Position numbers and translations under genes: made by a program. A stretch of 64,000 bases of DNA, taken from positions 120,358,557-120,422,556 of the forward strand of contig OX375879.1 in NCBI GenBank assembly GCA_947359465.1, given 5' to 3'. The stretch comes from Metellina segmentata. Taxonomy: Eukaryota; Arthropoda; Arachnida; Araneae; Tetragnathidae. The first letter of the stretch is position 1. Every line of letters begins with the position of its first letter. Positions 14,101 to 29,100 of the stretch are shown here, in pieces. Under the pieces are notes generated by a model. That model saw only the letters and a program-made list of their open reading frames with translations. It was not told the DNA's origin and ran no database searches.

Positions 14101-17100
14101 GCTAGATCTTCCAAGATTCAAAAAATGTAAATTTTGAAGTTTAGAACTTTGAGGTTATATGAAGTTCTGTTTACCTTTTGGCATCGATGTTTTGGTCAGA
14201 TTCAGAGGCACTTCTGAAATTCTGAATCAATGTTTTGGAGCACTCCTTGAAAATGTTCATCATCTAAAGAAACAAGGTTTCGTTGTTTAAAACTGAATCG
14301 CACGCTAAAAAAATTATTCAATCAACTGTTATAAGTAGAGCTTGTATTTTGCATATCCTTTTTTTAACCTCTAATGTTTATAGAAATCTGCATTGAGCGT
14401 TTTTTTTAGCAACTTGCAACCAAAAAAACCCCGAAATTATTTTGCATGTTTTTGCATATTTGGTACTATTTTGCATATTTGGAATTTCTTTGCATGTTTT
14501 GTGCATATTTGGACAATTTTTTCTATTTTCAAACATTTTTACAAAAATTCAATTTTTTTTGAAGAACTTTGCTTAGTGCGTTGGGAAGGAAGATTTTCAG
14601 AAGCAAACCTTGGCACACACACACCCCTCACCGACGAAGCAAACTCACAACACAGGTAATCGCCACCACACATTAAATCCACTATTCCAAAATTTTTTTT
14701 AAAATTCAGTTTAGATGGTAAAGACTTAATTTTAAAGGTAAATTGATTAATTTGCAGAAATTTCATTTTTAGTACAAAATAAAATAACAAATTAATTCCA
14801 AGATATTTCATTGACAAATAATAGGACCGCAAAACTGACGTCTCAACTGGACACTCTCAAAGCTAACAGAGATCAGTTTGGTTTGCCGGAGCATCAAAGC
14901 CACTTTGAGAGACAAAAAACTTCCGAGAGACGAGCCCGTTATCCTAAACACTCAGATCAAACTCACGCAACACTTCATACATTCTGCACCCTGCAACAAT
15001 TGCCATGGATCCTGAACCGCGTTATCTTCAGAACACCTTCAGAAATCTAATTGACTCTCTCTTCCTACACATCTCGCAGCGGTCCGCTCTGCCAAAGGTG
15101 TTATTCTGGCTTTTGACAGGTGGTCACATTAATGTGACTGGACTGTGTATATATACTCTTAAAAAAATTATCGGCTTGTTTAGCCCCCCTTCCCTATCCG
15201 GCACCCGGGCTCGTGCCCCTGAGGACATATGAAAATGCTTTCATTTTAATCTACATTTTTCATTTATGTAATACTAATTAATTTCTTATATTTGTTGCTT
15301 TGTATATTTTTTTACTTATCTTTATCTGCGCTATAAAAATAAAATTGTGAATTCATTGAATGAAAGTGCGTATATGTGTGGTTCAATTTCACTTTATCCT
15401 CCTCACTATCCTTTTTGTAACAATGAAATTTATTTATTTATTATTATTATTATTATTATTTTTTTTTTTGCAATTTCGCATATTTTGGGGTTTAAGTGCA
15501 TGTTTGGGGATTTTAAAATGCATATTTTATGTCACATTTTTTCATATCAGTCCGAGCTCTAGTTATAAGTAATCGTACAAAAAATTTATTATGCAGCGGA
15601 AACAGCGTTTGTCTTCTCTCCTCTCCGAAGTAACTATTTATCAGCTGATTCCAATGACATTTGATTGCGCTCTCATGTGCGCATGAGCCCTGTTTGGAAG
15701 TGGTAGCGTCTGTTTTTGTTAAGAAACGAGAGGGCAGTCGTTATGTTGTCCATTTGGAGATATGTACCGTATGTTTAAACATATGGCAACGCAATGTTTC
15801 CGCAGCCAACTAGGCACACACAACCGTGAAATGACGCAAGTACTCATTTGGCCATTTGCGATGGATATCTGCCGACGAAAATTCTTTGTTTAGATTACTT
15901 AGTGTGCAAAAAATATATTTTGAAACAAAATAAACGTTAATGGATTCATCCATTTCCTGAATTAAGTCTTAAATATGTAGATTTTATGTATCTTTGCAGA
16001 TTTACTAGAAAATCCAGATAGCTTTTTAATTATTTCTGAATGAGTGTTCAATCATTTGACGAGCTTGCAAGAAAATTTACTGACAAGATTATGTCTCAAA
16101 ATATCTGGATGAGACTCCAGACCTCTATATAATTCATTATCCAAATAATCAAAATTTACCGCTATAAACGCAAACATATTAACAATTCTTCTAAAATAAT
16201 ACGCCGCCTTTAGTATAAAAATACAAGATGTGTGCACCGCTCAATAGAGGACAAGGTGCTGAGACCGGAGGATCTTGCGCGGCTACCGTGCGGCGACGTG
16301 GGGAATTGCGGCACAAATTACACCCAAGTTGGACTTTTGTCACCTCAATATCGCCGGAGCGCACTATACTATCTGATCTCCTGTTTCTCAGACCGTACTT
16401 ACGGTGTCGCAGAGACTATATGTAAGTTTAAAAATCGGATGTGTTCACCGGTTCTCAATGTTGTGTCTCGTCCTGAGATTTGATTTGATTTTTATGTTGC
16501 TGGTTCAGTAAATTTTGCAAAAATCGAAAATTGTTTACTTAAGCTTTCATTGAGGGGTATGTGTGCCACAGTGGTTTCCAACCAGTGATAAGCAGATATT
16601 TTGAGTCACGTTTTAGAACAGTTGAGAGGTACGCGAAACAAACTTGAGAAAAGGCAAAAAATGTGACGTAACAAGTAATTTAAGTTTTGGTTGCCATTGA
16701 AACATATGAGTCAGTGAATCGGACTTCCTCATGATTCATTACAAAATATTAATAACAGTACATTGAACACAAATCCATTTTTTGGGTACGTACTATGTAA
16801 CTTGAGACTTGTTTTTATTTATTTATTTATATATTTATTTATACCTAGTAAACACACACAAGACGTACCCTCTTAATTTTTCCAGTGGAGAATGTAGGAC
16901 TAACTATACTTCGAATCCTTTTCCAATCTTCCCCTGTTACGAGTGACAACATGCTGTTGAAGATTTTGTCTCCTGTGTTCACTGCCTGGAAGGAGAATTG
17001 AAAACATTTCAGTAAGATTAGTACCGTTTGACTCTTTGGTCGTGATTTTCACAGTTATTTTTATGCAATGGTACCATTTCGTCTTGGAATACCTTTTAAA

Positions 17101-20100
17101 TAAAACATTTTAAATTTCATTTTTTACATAATACTTACTCACTCAATAACTGACAATTGGGAAGGAGGCAATATACAAAACCATTCCATGAAGTTCGGAT
17201 GTACCTTCCCGCATATTAAATACAATGATTCATTTGCGTAGGCAAGTAACGAGGGGCGTTGGTATTATCGGTATAAAAAACACGCAAACAGACTTGAGTC
17301 ATCAAAGATCTGACTCGAGTTGAACTTATCGTTGAGCATATAGCGTCTGGTATTTCGCTTACTGTGTGTATTATTGCATTATTCTTCATCGGCGCCCTTT
17401 CGAGACGATTAATAAATGTGTCGCTCCAAAGAAATAGTCGTCCATCGTTTTTATGAGCCAACAAGTAATTTTACAGTAGCGCAGCCCTTTTGATGGACAG
17501 TGGATGGAGAAAAGTGAGTGATCAATTTTATTTTATAATAATTAAGGAACTAATTTTCTGACGTTACATCCAGCCTAGTATCCATTTGCGGAATATGTTA
17601 GACCAATGGAAAGTGGAAGGAAGGTGTGAAGTTCGGATTTTCCTTCTCGCATTTTCTTTTTTTAATATTAGTCTAATGAATATATTACCGCTAAAGTGCA
17701 GTAATCAGGTTTTCTGCAGATTATTTAGGTAATGTGCAGATTAACTATGGTAATCCGTTAAAGTGCAGAAAATTGTTTTATTTCTCAAATTACCTAGGTA
17801 ATCTGCAAATTACCTAGATAATCTGCACATTACTTACTAGGCACTCGTTAAAGTGAAAATAAGATCTTTGCTGGAACAATAGCGACGTTTTTGTACTCTT
17901 AAATAATGTTATTTATTTATCTTTCGACATCTAAAGAATCAAGTTAATACAATCAAACAATCAATCATAATACAGTAGAATCAATCATCAATCAATTAAA
18001 AAACTGTAATAGGAAGAATCAACTGGTTTAAAATATTATTACAATTAAAGAAATGAATTTGAAAACATGATAAAATTATACTTACTTATTACTGCAATCT
18101 AAAGATTGGTGACACTTTGATTTACATAGCAATTGATTTTTGCGACAAGCACACCTTTTTGTGGTACATTTAGATTTGCAGTCACATTTTTTGAAACCTT
18201 GCCCAGTACGAAGGGATTGTTTTATTGCTGTTTGACGTGAAGATATTTCTACAGCAGGGACATCTTCTTTCGTTAAAAATCTCTCTTTGCAAACACTAAA
18301 TTCCGATTTTGTATACAGTTGTTTTCAAATACCCGCGTTTTAGTACCAAGTTTATAAAAACCATCCTCTGTTTTACTAAGAACCACAGCTAAAATCGAGC
18401 GGGCATCAGTTTTTGCTACTTTGTAATTTTTTTCTTTAATTCTCACAGTGACACCTTTATTGACATTTGGGTACTTTGCATTAGAAACTGCTAACATTTT
18501 CTTTGCTTGCTTTTCTAAACCTTTCCTGGATTCATCACGCTGTGTTTTCTGATCCAAATCCATATTCTGAACTTTAACAATACGGAAGCTGTTAATGTGC
18601 ACTTTACTTAGTTTAAATGCGGAAAACTCTTGTTTCCGCACGTTAACGGAGCAAATCAGTTAATCTGCAAATTAGCTTTACAATATGCGCATTAATGGCT
18701 TTCGAGCTTTAGCGGTAACAAATACACCAATGAGTAAAGATTTGAGCATTTCTAAATCCATAAATAAAATAATTGTCAGTAGTCCTTATAATTGTTGTAC
18801 ATTTCATAGGCAATTTGTCCTATGATAAGTGTGGTAAATAGTCATTTTTAGGAGTTATTCGTTTTTGAGATATATTGACCGCAAACATTGACCAAAATTC
18901 GTTCTTATATTTTTTTTTCATCAATATAAAAATTTAAATGATAGATCTTAAAAGTGGGATATACTTTTTAAATAATTTCAATAATATAACTGCTAATATT
19001 TAAAAGAAAGCACCAAACAGAAATTTGTCTCAGAACTTTGAAACTTCCATACCAAAAGCATGCTGGCATTCCAAAGGCTTTAATGGTTATCACCGTAGTT
19101 TGTGGTTCCCCGTGAACTCGTAATAACAGCAGTCGCTTTCGGCACCCAACGAAAAACTCAGAAGAATGTTTCGCAATAAAGACGACAGTTGTGGAACGGC
19201 TTTGTTTATACGTTCCAACCTATCTTACCTAAATTAAGGACTCGTTCAAAACAATGTGGCTCGACTGTTTTTCTGCTGGACTATAATATTGGTTGATGGT
19301 TCACATTTGAAAAAGCCAATAGAGTTATTTTTTCTCTGTACTCTAATTTTATTTACATCTATACTCTCATTAACTCTCCAATTGGTTCATCGTCCATCAA
19401 GATCAGTCCAATTTCGTTAATGACGAGATACTAACTCGTCATCAAAAATTTGCCATTTTTTTGATGATGATAAGATCGATCAAGATCTATTCAATTTTTT
19501 GCAAATGATGATATATTTTGTTCATCAAGATGTGGTCAGTTTTTTTTAATGGTTTCTTGTACTACCCGTCGAGATAACCACCAAGAGGGTTAATAAGGTC
19601 GGGCTTTATGAGAGGCATTTTTTATCGAGATAAAAATATCTTAATGTTTTCTGATGAGATAAGTGTTTCCTGTACTTATTCTGAATGCAATATGAGTTGA
19701 CTTGTTTATCGAATAGGAGTTTTGCCTGTGGCATTAAAAATTCGAAAGAATGAATTCTGTATTGAGTAATGATAGATGATGGATCAACACCCATTAGAAG
19801 ACAAAATGGCAATAAACTACATTTTAAGGTTTGCCTGATATACAGTAAAACCCCTATTTAACTTAACACGCATTTAACCTTTTCCCGCATATCAAGTCAT
19901 TTTTCATTGGTCCCAAATAATTTCCTATACTTTCAATATTAAAAAATCCGGTATTTAACGTTATAGAAATATTTCCGGCACTTAACGTTTTTTTAGTGGG
20001 AAAATACTAGCAGGCCAGCACGGCGTTGCTTGAGACAGTTTTTTTCGTGTCCTTGCTAATACTGAAAACAGTAAAAAGAAAAAACAATAATTTTAAAAAT

Positions 20101-23100
20101 GAGTCCCACCACCACCAGATATGACACGGGCATGCACAAATGCGTATAAAATTCGGACTACCCGTAATACCGATCTGGTGTAAAATTTTCCGCAGATTTC
20201 AAATCCGTTTGAATTTTTACTCTCTCTTTAACGATAGCGAAGATAGAAAACCTCAAACTGTCGTTTTTGTGTTCGTAATGAATACCTTCGTCAATCGCGT
20301 TGATTGCACAAATTAGATATACTAAATAACTTACAAAAACTCATATCTGTAGAGAATGATTTTATTGATTTAGCTAATAAAAGCAAAACGCAAACCAAAG
20401 TAACAGATTTCTTTAAACAATAAACTATTGTTGTTCCAAACCCAGATTAGAAACCTTTGTTCACTCCACAAAGTTGGCTTCTGCGGAGTGATGCCGTTAT
20501 AAAAGCGCGTTGCGCCAACTCCTATTGCTCCGCGGAACAATACTGATATGACGCCAGAAAGTGGCAGACGACTTTCGAATAACTTTGACTTCTACTTTAA
20601 GGATTACTCTGTGTGTGTCGTTTTTCTTGTATTACGTCGTGTTCTTTTCTCCGTGTCTCTGCATTTGATGTCCATTTGATCGAATAAATTGTGTTGTCGT
20701 TTAACTCGTGTTACTTTCTACGCTCTCGACAACGCAATCATTGTAAAGGAAGAAATAAAAGGTATATTACTTAAATTAGTCTTTATTTTATGCTCTAGGT
20801 TATGTTTTTCTCAGACCCCGATTTAAAGAAAAACATTTTTTTTTCCCGATCCCTTGAAATACGTCAAACTGGGGTTTCACTGCTCACTGTATATAATGTC
20901 AAAATATTTGTACATCAGCATAAAAATCTTCGCATACCGTCAGGTTTGTTCGTTTACATAAAAAATCCCTCTGATACCTACTCTTCTATCGTGGAAGAAT
21001 GCAAAATCTTTGACGAATATGTCCCTCAAGAGTTCTGGTTCAGCGACGGACAACAAGGGTTTACTTCCTTCAAAATGTCTGAAAGGAAATAGCTGATAGT
21101 CAATAGGATAAACTAATGTACACAACAGTAGGATGGGAGCAGTTGTTTGTGTACAAGATCAGATTTGTGAATAAAACTGGTTTCAATAAGCCATAGACAA
21201 GCCATAGACAATAATTCAGTGTTCACCGAGCTCGGAATTTTTCTTTTCTAAAAATTAGTAGGAAACTCTGCTCCGTACATCAGGGACTGCCATAGCCAAA
21301 GTAGTTATGGAATAGAAGCACCCAAAATAAAAATTAGTAGCAAAATAATATCATCTTAAACTTTATTTTAGCACCCTTTTTAGTTTCAAGGTACAAAATG
21401 AAACGGCTGAAGCACAAAATGTGCAAATCAAGTATGAAACAGACGTAGATCTCAACCAGAAATTTAATTTTTAAAGTTGAAAATAAGTAAATACACTGTA
21501 ACAAAAAAAAATCGACGCACGAAGAAGGAGTTGTACCGCTGTACCGGTCTTCATCCACTTGGAAGGGCGCTGACTGGGAACGCATAGTTTTAATTGACGA
21601 GTCCCGTTTCCAACTTCTGACGACAACCGCAGACGTGTCTGGAGACGATCAGGGCAGCGTTGGCATCCTTTCCTTACTATCGCACGCCACACATGCCCAT
21701 AACAGGGCGTTATGGTTTGGGGTTCCATCTCCTTTGATAGCCGAACCACTTGGGTAGTCATTTCTGGCACACTTACAGCACAGCGGTACGTAGATGACAT
21801 ACTACGACCGGTTGTATTACCGTTCCCTTTGCGACACCCTGGTCCCCGGACTACTTTTCAACAAGATAATGCCCGGCCTCACAGGGCACGTGTTGCTATG
21901 AATTGTCTTCAAGCTTTCCCAATACTTCTCTGGCCAGCTAGATCTCCTGATCTCTATCCCATATGGGAAGGCGATTGGAACCATCACGTAAAGTTGACCA
22001 TTTAGCCGGACAGTTAGAGACAATTTGGCAAGACATTCCGCAGACATTTTTCAGTCTATGCCACGCCGGGTGACAGCTTGCATCCAGGTCAGAGGTGGAC
22101 CAACGCCTTAATGATTTCTTCACTTTGTAACGGTAAAACTCTGAAATAAATCATTCTATTGTTCTGAAATTTGAATAGTTTGTTTTCCGATGTATGGTCT
22201 TCACATCCACCATTTTTTTGTATCGCAATCGGACAACTCCTTCTTGGTGCGTCGTTTGTCATAGAGTTTAGTCTAAGGATCACGTCACTACTAGTTTTGA
22301 GGACATGATTCAGGCCACAAAAGAGACTTCCATTGCTCACTGTACTTTCATATATCCTCTATTGTTAACACTTGCTAAATAAAGGCAATCGTCCTATACC
22401 ACATTATATAGGAAGGACTTAGTCTCTATACGAGGTGGTCGAACTATATTTGGAGTTCGGAGGTCAGATGTGAGGGTTCCGTAGTTTTAAAAGTTTTGTT
22501 TCTCACGTATTTTCTCGGTATTATTTCATTGAAATATAAAAAAAGTATATGATAGTATCGTTCTTGACAATACACATGCCAGTGGATTAAAAATAGGATT
22601 CACTAAAATTGATTAGAAAGTTTGTTACAAATTAACCCTTAACTGCTGTGTCACAAACCGTCTCATAACTAGTGTGGAGGGGTCTCTCAGACCTCGCTCA
22701 CTAAAGTGCGTTTAAAGTAGATTAATATAATATATTAATGAAAGATTCTTTAGATAATTATTATTTATACATTTTAAACTTAGATAAATTCAATTCTTAA
22801 CATGAAATACTTTTTATATTACTATATAATTTAAGTAGATTCCATGTCTCTTCAAGCTCAGCTTTCGGACCTAATTTTGTGGGACGTTTCAACCCTGGAA
22901 ACTGTAAAACTATGATGTGTTTTGGTGTTCAAACGGCATGATTAGATCCGACCCCCCCGGGCATCCCATTTGAAGTTATTTTGTCCGTAGAAATATAATT
23001 GCATGTGAAGACGCTCTTGAAATGTCTTCATCTTAATCTGACTAAATTTCCGTATCCGTTTCGTGTTCGCTTTCAATAATATTATCCGAAATTTCATTGT

Positions 23101-26100
23101 CCCAGTACTCTATTTCCGACCAACTATCAACAATATACTGAATTTCTTTTTCTATAAGATACGCAGGTCGTTTTTTAGTACAGTTTGTTGCCATTTTAGG
23201 CTCTCTGCCGAAATTCCCTACTCCAACTTAGACAATTTCATTCAACAAGAACGGTAACGCAAATGCTGTGAATGGGTCTAAGAGACCACGCGGGAAATGC
23301 AAATAGTGTAAAACACGAAATAGTTGGGGCAGCCAAACCTGTCTTGGAATGTGGCTTCTGTTGGACGTAGTAGGAAGGTACTGAATAGGACAGGGACCAA
23401 TATTCACTTTAAGGGGTGGAACGACCTGTCAAAAATGACTCGGGGGTCTGTGAGACCCATAACAGCAGTTAAAGGTTAAAGGCATATAAGCACACACACA
23501 CTGAACTCACCCGTATATGCGTCCCAGTTTCTTATACCTGCTATTCTCGACATCATGAAGAGGCTGCAAGTGAATAAAAAATATTTATTTTTAAAATAAA
23601 AACATTTTACATTGGCCGAGAAACAGATTGTTGTAAAACCTATGTCTATTGCTTGTAAAACTGTATTTCTGTGTGTAAGCATGACAGTATCTATGTAATT
23701 TTTTAAACTCATATGAGAATACATTTACACAAGTCTCCAACACTGTAGAAAATACGAGATTTCTTATGGTAAATATTACTGTTGAACAAATTTTACTTTT
23801 AATGGATGAAAGTATCAACTTCTAGGTGGTTTCTTTACAAAAATCTTGTATATGAAGATTTTTGTTAATGAGGAGTTTTCCTTAAGGTATTGCCGACTTT
23901 CTTTGTTAAAACTAAATCAATATCTGGTCCGTTTTTGTCGATTGACGAAATATATCGTCCATCAAGGTCTGGTCAGTTTTGCTAACGACAAGATATCTTG
24001 TCTATCAAAATCGAAACACACTGGATCTCATCCAACAAAATCTGAACAGTTGAATCTGCAAATGATGAGATATTGAGTCATCAAGATATAGCTGATTGAC
24101 AAGATCAAGGTCAGTTTTCTGCAGATGACGAGATATCTTGTCCATCAAGATCTGACCAATTTTTCAAATGACCCGATTTCTTGTCAGTCATCAGGATATT
24201 TCGTGATTTTTCGTGATGACCACATCAAGACATGATCAGTTTTCTAAACAGGAGATATCTCGTCCATCAAGATCCATTTCAATTTTGCTAACGAGGAGAT
24301 ACTTCGTCGAGGTTAAGTGTTGAACACAGGAGAATTAACTGTCGTAGTAGAATGCATAGGTGATCAGAAATTAAGGAGAAACAAGCAACTTTAGTGAGTG
24401 GCTATGTTTGAAGCCGTGGTTAGCGATAAGGAAAAAGTTCAAAACGAAGTGGTAATAATATGTATTGGGGATAACATACAGCAGTAATTAAAGGGACAAG
24501 CGGGAGAAAAGGGAAAAGTCTGTAGTCAAAAAGGGAAAAGTCTGTAGTCAAAAGGGGAAGTTATTCTGGAACGTTATAAGAGATTCAGGTGTGGTAAAAA
24601 TGAAGTTTTAGATGTTTTAGCAGCGTTTGATGCATACCTGATTTATAACTTCGAGCATTGATCCCAAGACTGGAACAGTTTTCGCTGTTGGAATTCCTCT
24701 CTTCTGCCAGTAATCATGGTTGCGAATAGAGTACCTGGAAACAAAGCATCAAATAAGTAAATTTTAAAAAACAAGGGGCTCCACCCCCTGGTTGCCAACG
24801 CTCGCCAACCCCCGGTGATTGCTACTCAATCCCATTTGGTTTGTTTCGCAAATTAACACTCCTTTCGCAAGCTTCTTGGTGATGGTCAGGTGAGAATGTG
24901 TTTTAGTTGCCGCATAGGAAAACCACCTTATCAATCTTGTTTCCTATACAATTTAGAACAAACCATATTAATTTCGTAATTTTCTGATGAGTTCTTTCTC
25001 AGGAAACAGTCTATGAATCGAGAAAAGAAATTGAGTTTTCAATCCTCCGAAGGCGAAAGTATCTTAATATTTCGTATATTCCTGATTCGACTTTCCGGGT
25101 CATGACGTCACAGCGAGTTTTACCATGGCCGTTTCACGTTTGATCTCCACGATGAACAACTTTTACACTATCGCGAAATTATAACTTTGATCACATGGAA
25201 TTTATTTATGAATAAATTTTACAAATATTATACCATAAGAAAGAGTGCATTCTAAGCTTTCACGTGGTAATTTCAAATTTTAAAACTAATAGTATTAAGC
25301 TATAGATATGACAGTTTTAGTTTTGTATCGGAAATTACGATCTAAAAAATACGTTATTTGTGTTACCAACTTTTAATTGCATCAAATTTAATTATTAATC
25401 AATTTAAAAAATAATCATATTCTAGGAAAAAGTACATTCCAAGGTTTCCAGTGATGTTTTCAATTTTAAAAACTAATAGTAATAAGCTATAGATATTACA
25501 GTCTTAACAAAAATAACGAAAATTTCCCGAATTTCAAAAAAATATTACTAGGAACCAAATTGAAATTTATAAAAAATTTCGGCGAGGTCCAAAAGTTTAC
25601 ATTTAGAGATACACAAGAAAAGATACTCACGGCTGAAGACTGAAAAAATTTTGTTCGTGTTTTGTTCACTCGCGTTAGAAATCTCGCTTATCGGTTTTAA
25701 CACTTAATGCTCCTTAAACTAATAGCCGTATCAGAAAAGAAAATCTTCTTCACCTTGTTCCCTGTACAGTTTTGTACAAACCATGTCAATTTCGAAATAT
25801 CTGTAACTGTCATTTAAAAAAAAAAAAAAAAAATTATTTTTAATATCGGAAATGCCCTTCTTTTGATATGGCTCAAGTCTCTATTAAAAACATTAGACTT
25901 TTAAGCCACTGAAGAAATTTTAATAAAACCTATTTTTTTCATCACACAACTATATTTTTAAATCTGATACACTATCTACCAATAAGTATTCGGACATCCA
26001 TGCAAATGACGATATCTGCGGTCCTAATATCCGTGACGTCCTCCATCGTTAAATATCGTGTTGGAAACCGACATTGGCATTAGTCGTATGCAAGATGCCA

Positions 26101-29100
26101 CGAAGTACAGTTATCTGATCTTTCGAGAAAGGTGTAATCGTTGGGTATAACAGAAATGGCCGATCCTTAAGGGACATATCTAGCGAGCTGAATTACTCAA
26201 AAACAACAGTGGCATATACGATTCAGAAGTGGAAGGTGAGCGGTGATTGTCGAAATGTGACCCGAGTCGGCAGACCCACGAAACTGGGAGATAGAGACCG
26301 ACGGGTGCTGTCCAGAGAAATTCGGAAGAACCGCACCCAACCGATGGTCCAGATACTCCAGGAGTTTCAACAGTCATCCAGGAGTGTTGTTTGAATCAAT
26401 AGCATTCGTAAGGAAGCACATCTGCTTGGTTTTCATGGTCGTGCTCCGCCCATAAGCCTTTGATCACAAAGTCCAACCGCTTTGGTCGGTTAATGTGGTG
26501 CAAAGCACTTCGAAAATGAACTGCAGATCAATGGGAACGGGTTCTCTGACGATGAAACAAGGTTCACCCTCTACTGTTCGGATGACAGAGTCTTGGTCTG
26601 GCGTCTGCCTGAAGAACGCCTCCTACGAGAATGCATTTTGCACATAGTAAAGTTCGGCGGGGGTGGAATTATGGTCTGGGGGTGTTTCTCCTGGTATGAA
26701 CTGGGACCATTGGTCCAAATTCATGGTAAACTCAATGCCGAGGCCTACTGCACTATTTTGAAGGACTGTGTGCTTCCTACGTTGTGCCAGTTTTACGGCT
26801 TAGAACTATGTTTTTTCCAGGACGACAATCCAGCTGCCATGTTGCGAGGTCCACCATGGATTGGCATGGACATGGATTGGACAAAGGGGTTAACCGAATG
26901 GACAGGCCGATGGAGAGCCCAGACCTGAACCCTATCGAGAACCTGTGGGGCGAGTTGGATCGACGAATTAAGGGGTGCAACAACCGTTCAAAATCGGTGA
27001 AGGAAACTTACATGTCTTCTCCAAGCCGAGTGGAAGAAAATATCACTAGTCGTCATACAAGGACTTGTGGATAGCATGCCTCGGAGGGTTGAGGCTGTAA
27101 TTGCTTCTCGTGGAGGCTCTACCAGCTATTGAATATGAATAAATTTTTTTTTCTATCACAGGTGTCTTAATACTTATTGATAGACAGTGAATTAGCGTCT
27201 ACTTCAGCAGGGATGAGTCGCTAATATTATAAAAGGAAGCGTTTGTCTGTTTTTTTCTTCCATGCAGAGTCCTGACGAATCTATTGCACTCACAGTAATG
27301 GGATTTGACACACAGGTAGTCCGAATATTTTGCAATTTTTAGGGTTGCGACTATTTTTAAAATTCAATCTAGAATATTTTAAAATGAAATGAATGAAATT
27401 TAACTATTATCATTTTCTTTGGAATGGCAACAGTGTAAAAAGATGACCGATTCAAAATTTATTTTTTTCGTTTTCATTTTGCGCAGAGGAATAATTTTCC
27501 AGCAGACGATGAAAAACAAAGTTTTACCTTTAGTTATGTAGTTCTTTTTCTATATCCTAGACCGCTAAAGACAAGAGTAGAAATTTCAAATGGATTTGAA
27601 ACATGTGGAAAATTTTACATAAAATCATAATTTGAAAATATGATTTTCTTTAAAAAATGAAATTTTTAATTCAAGCAAACCAAATGGGAATTCGTATTAA
27701 TCACCGGGGGTTAAATGGCATTGGTCCCACGTGACCCCATGAAAAGAACTGTCATGGGCAACGCCGTGTTGGCCACGAATTGGCTAGTTTCTACTATTAT
27801 AAAATCAAGTTCGTGTATTTGGTGTTCGCCGAGTCCTGACGTATCTACGGAACTTACAACAATGAAATTTGGCACGCAGACAGTCAGAATATTTTGCAAT
27901 GTTATAGTCCAGCCCGAATTTTAAAATTTAATCTAGAACTTTTAAAAATGAATTTAATGAAATTTAATTATTATTGTTTTCTTTGGAATGGCAACAGCAT
28001 AAATATGTGACAGATTCTAAATATATTTTTTCCGTTTTCATTTTGCGCGGAGGAAAGATTTTCCACAATAGACGATAAAAAACAAATTTTTTTATCTAGT
28101 CCATTAAAGATAGAGTAAAAATTTCAACGAATTTAAAATATATAGAAAATTTCACAAAATATCGATACCTAATAAACAGATTTAATATATAAAAATAAAT
28201 AAAATTTTTAAATTGAATTTCTTTTATATTTTTGCAAGAGAATGTGACGTCCCGCCAACATTCGTGTTCTAAAAATAAACAGATTACATTTCCTGTCCTC
28301 TTACGATTTCAGCGAAAGAAAGCAAAGAAAATCTAAAACATTTTGGCTGGTACTACTTAGTTCTTTTTTGTAAAATCGGGATCGTTAAAGAAATATTGAA
28401 ATTTACAAGGATTTGAAAACTGCGGAAAATTTGACACTAGAGAGAAAATTTGACACCAACCTTAAAAGTTATAATTTTATTTAAATAAATAATTTTCCAA
28501 TTAAATATTTATATTTTTTGCAAGAGATTGTGATGTCACGCCGAATTCTATTTGGTTTGAGAAACAAACCACCACCACGGGCTTGCAGTTATCCAATTTG
28601 CGAAGCAAACCATAGTTCATGATATTCATAATTTGGTTTGCGAAGCAAACCAAATTGGAATTAGCAGGGAATTCATTCCAATAGGCTACGAATTGCCATT
28701 TGGTTTGCGAAGGAAATCATAGTTCATAATTTGGTTCATAGTTTTGCGTAGCAAACCAACACCACGGACAACGCCATTATGGCTGCTATCCAATAGGCTA
28801 CGAATTCGTAGCAATCACTGAGGATTAGCGAGCAGTGGCCACACCTGATCCCACGAAAAGAACTGTCACGGGCAACGCCGTGCTGGCCACGCAGTGGCTA
28901 GTTAATGATAAAGATTCAAACACGATTCCCAACTTTAAATTGCATGTGATTTTCATTGATAAAGCAATGACGCAAACCATATTATCCTGCACGAAATAAC
29001 ATGTGAAGGACAAAAATCATCTTTTATCCTCGATCCGGTTAAATTAAAATAAAATATTTAAATGGTTTCATGCGCGCGAGAAATAGGTCTCCAGTAGAAA

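Noticed and set aside
18273..18641. Host KRBA2-like gene
   Set aside because: Enclosed by inverted repeats and a 4-bp duplication, truncated and frameshifted; a transposon relic.
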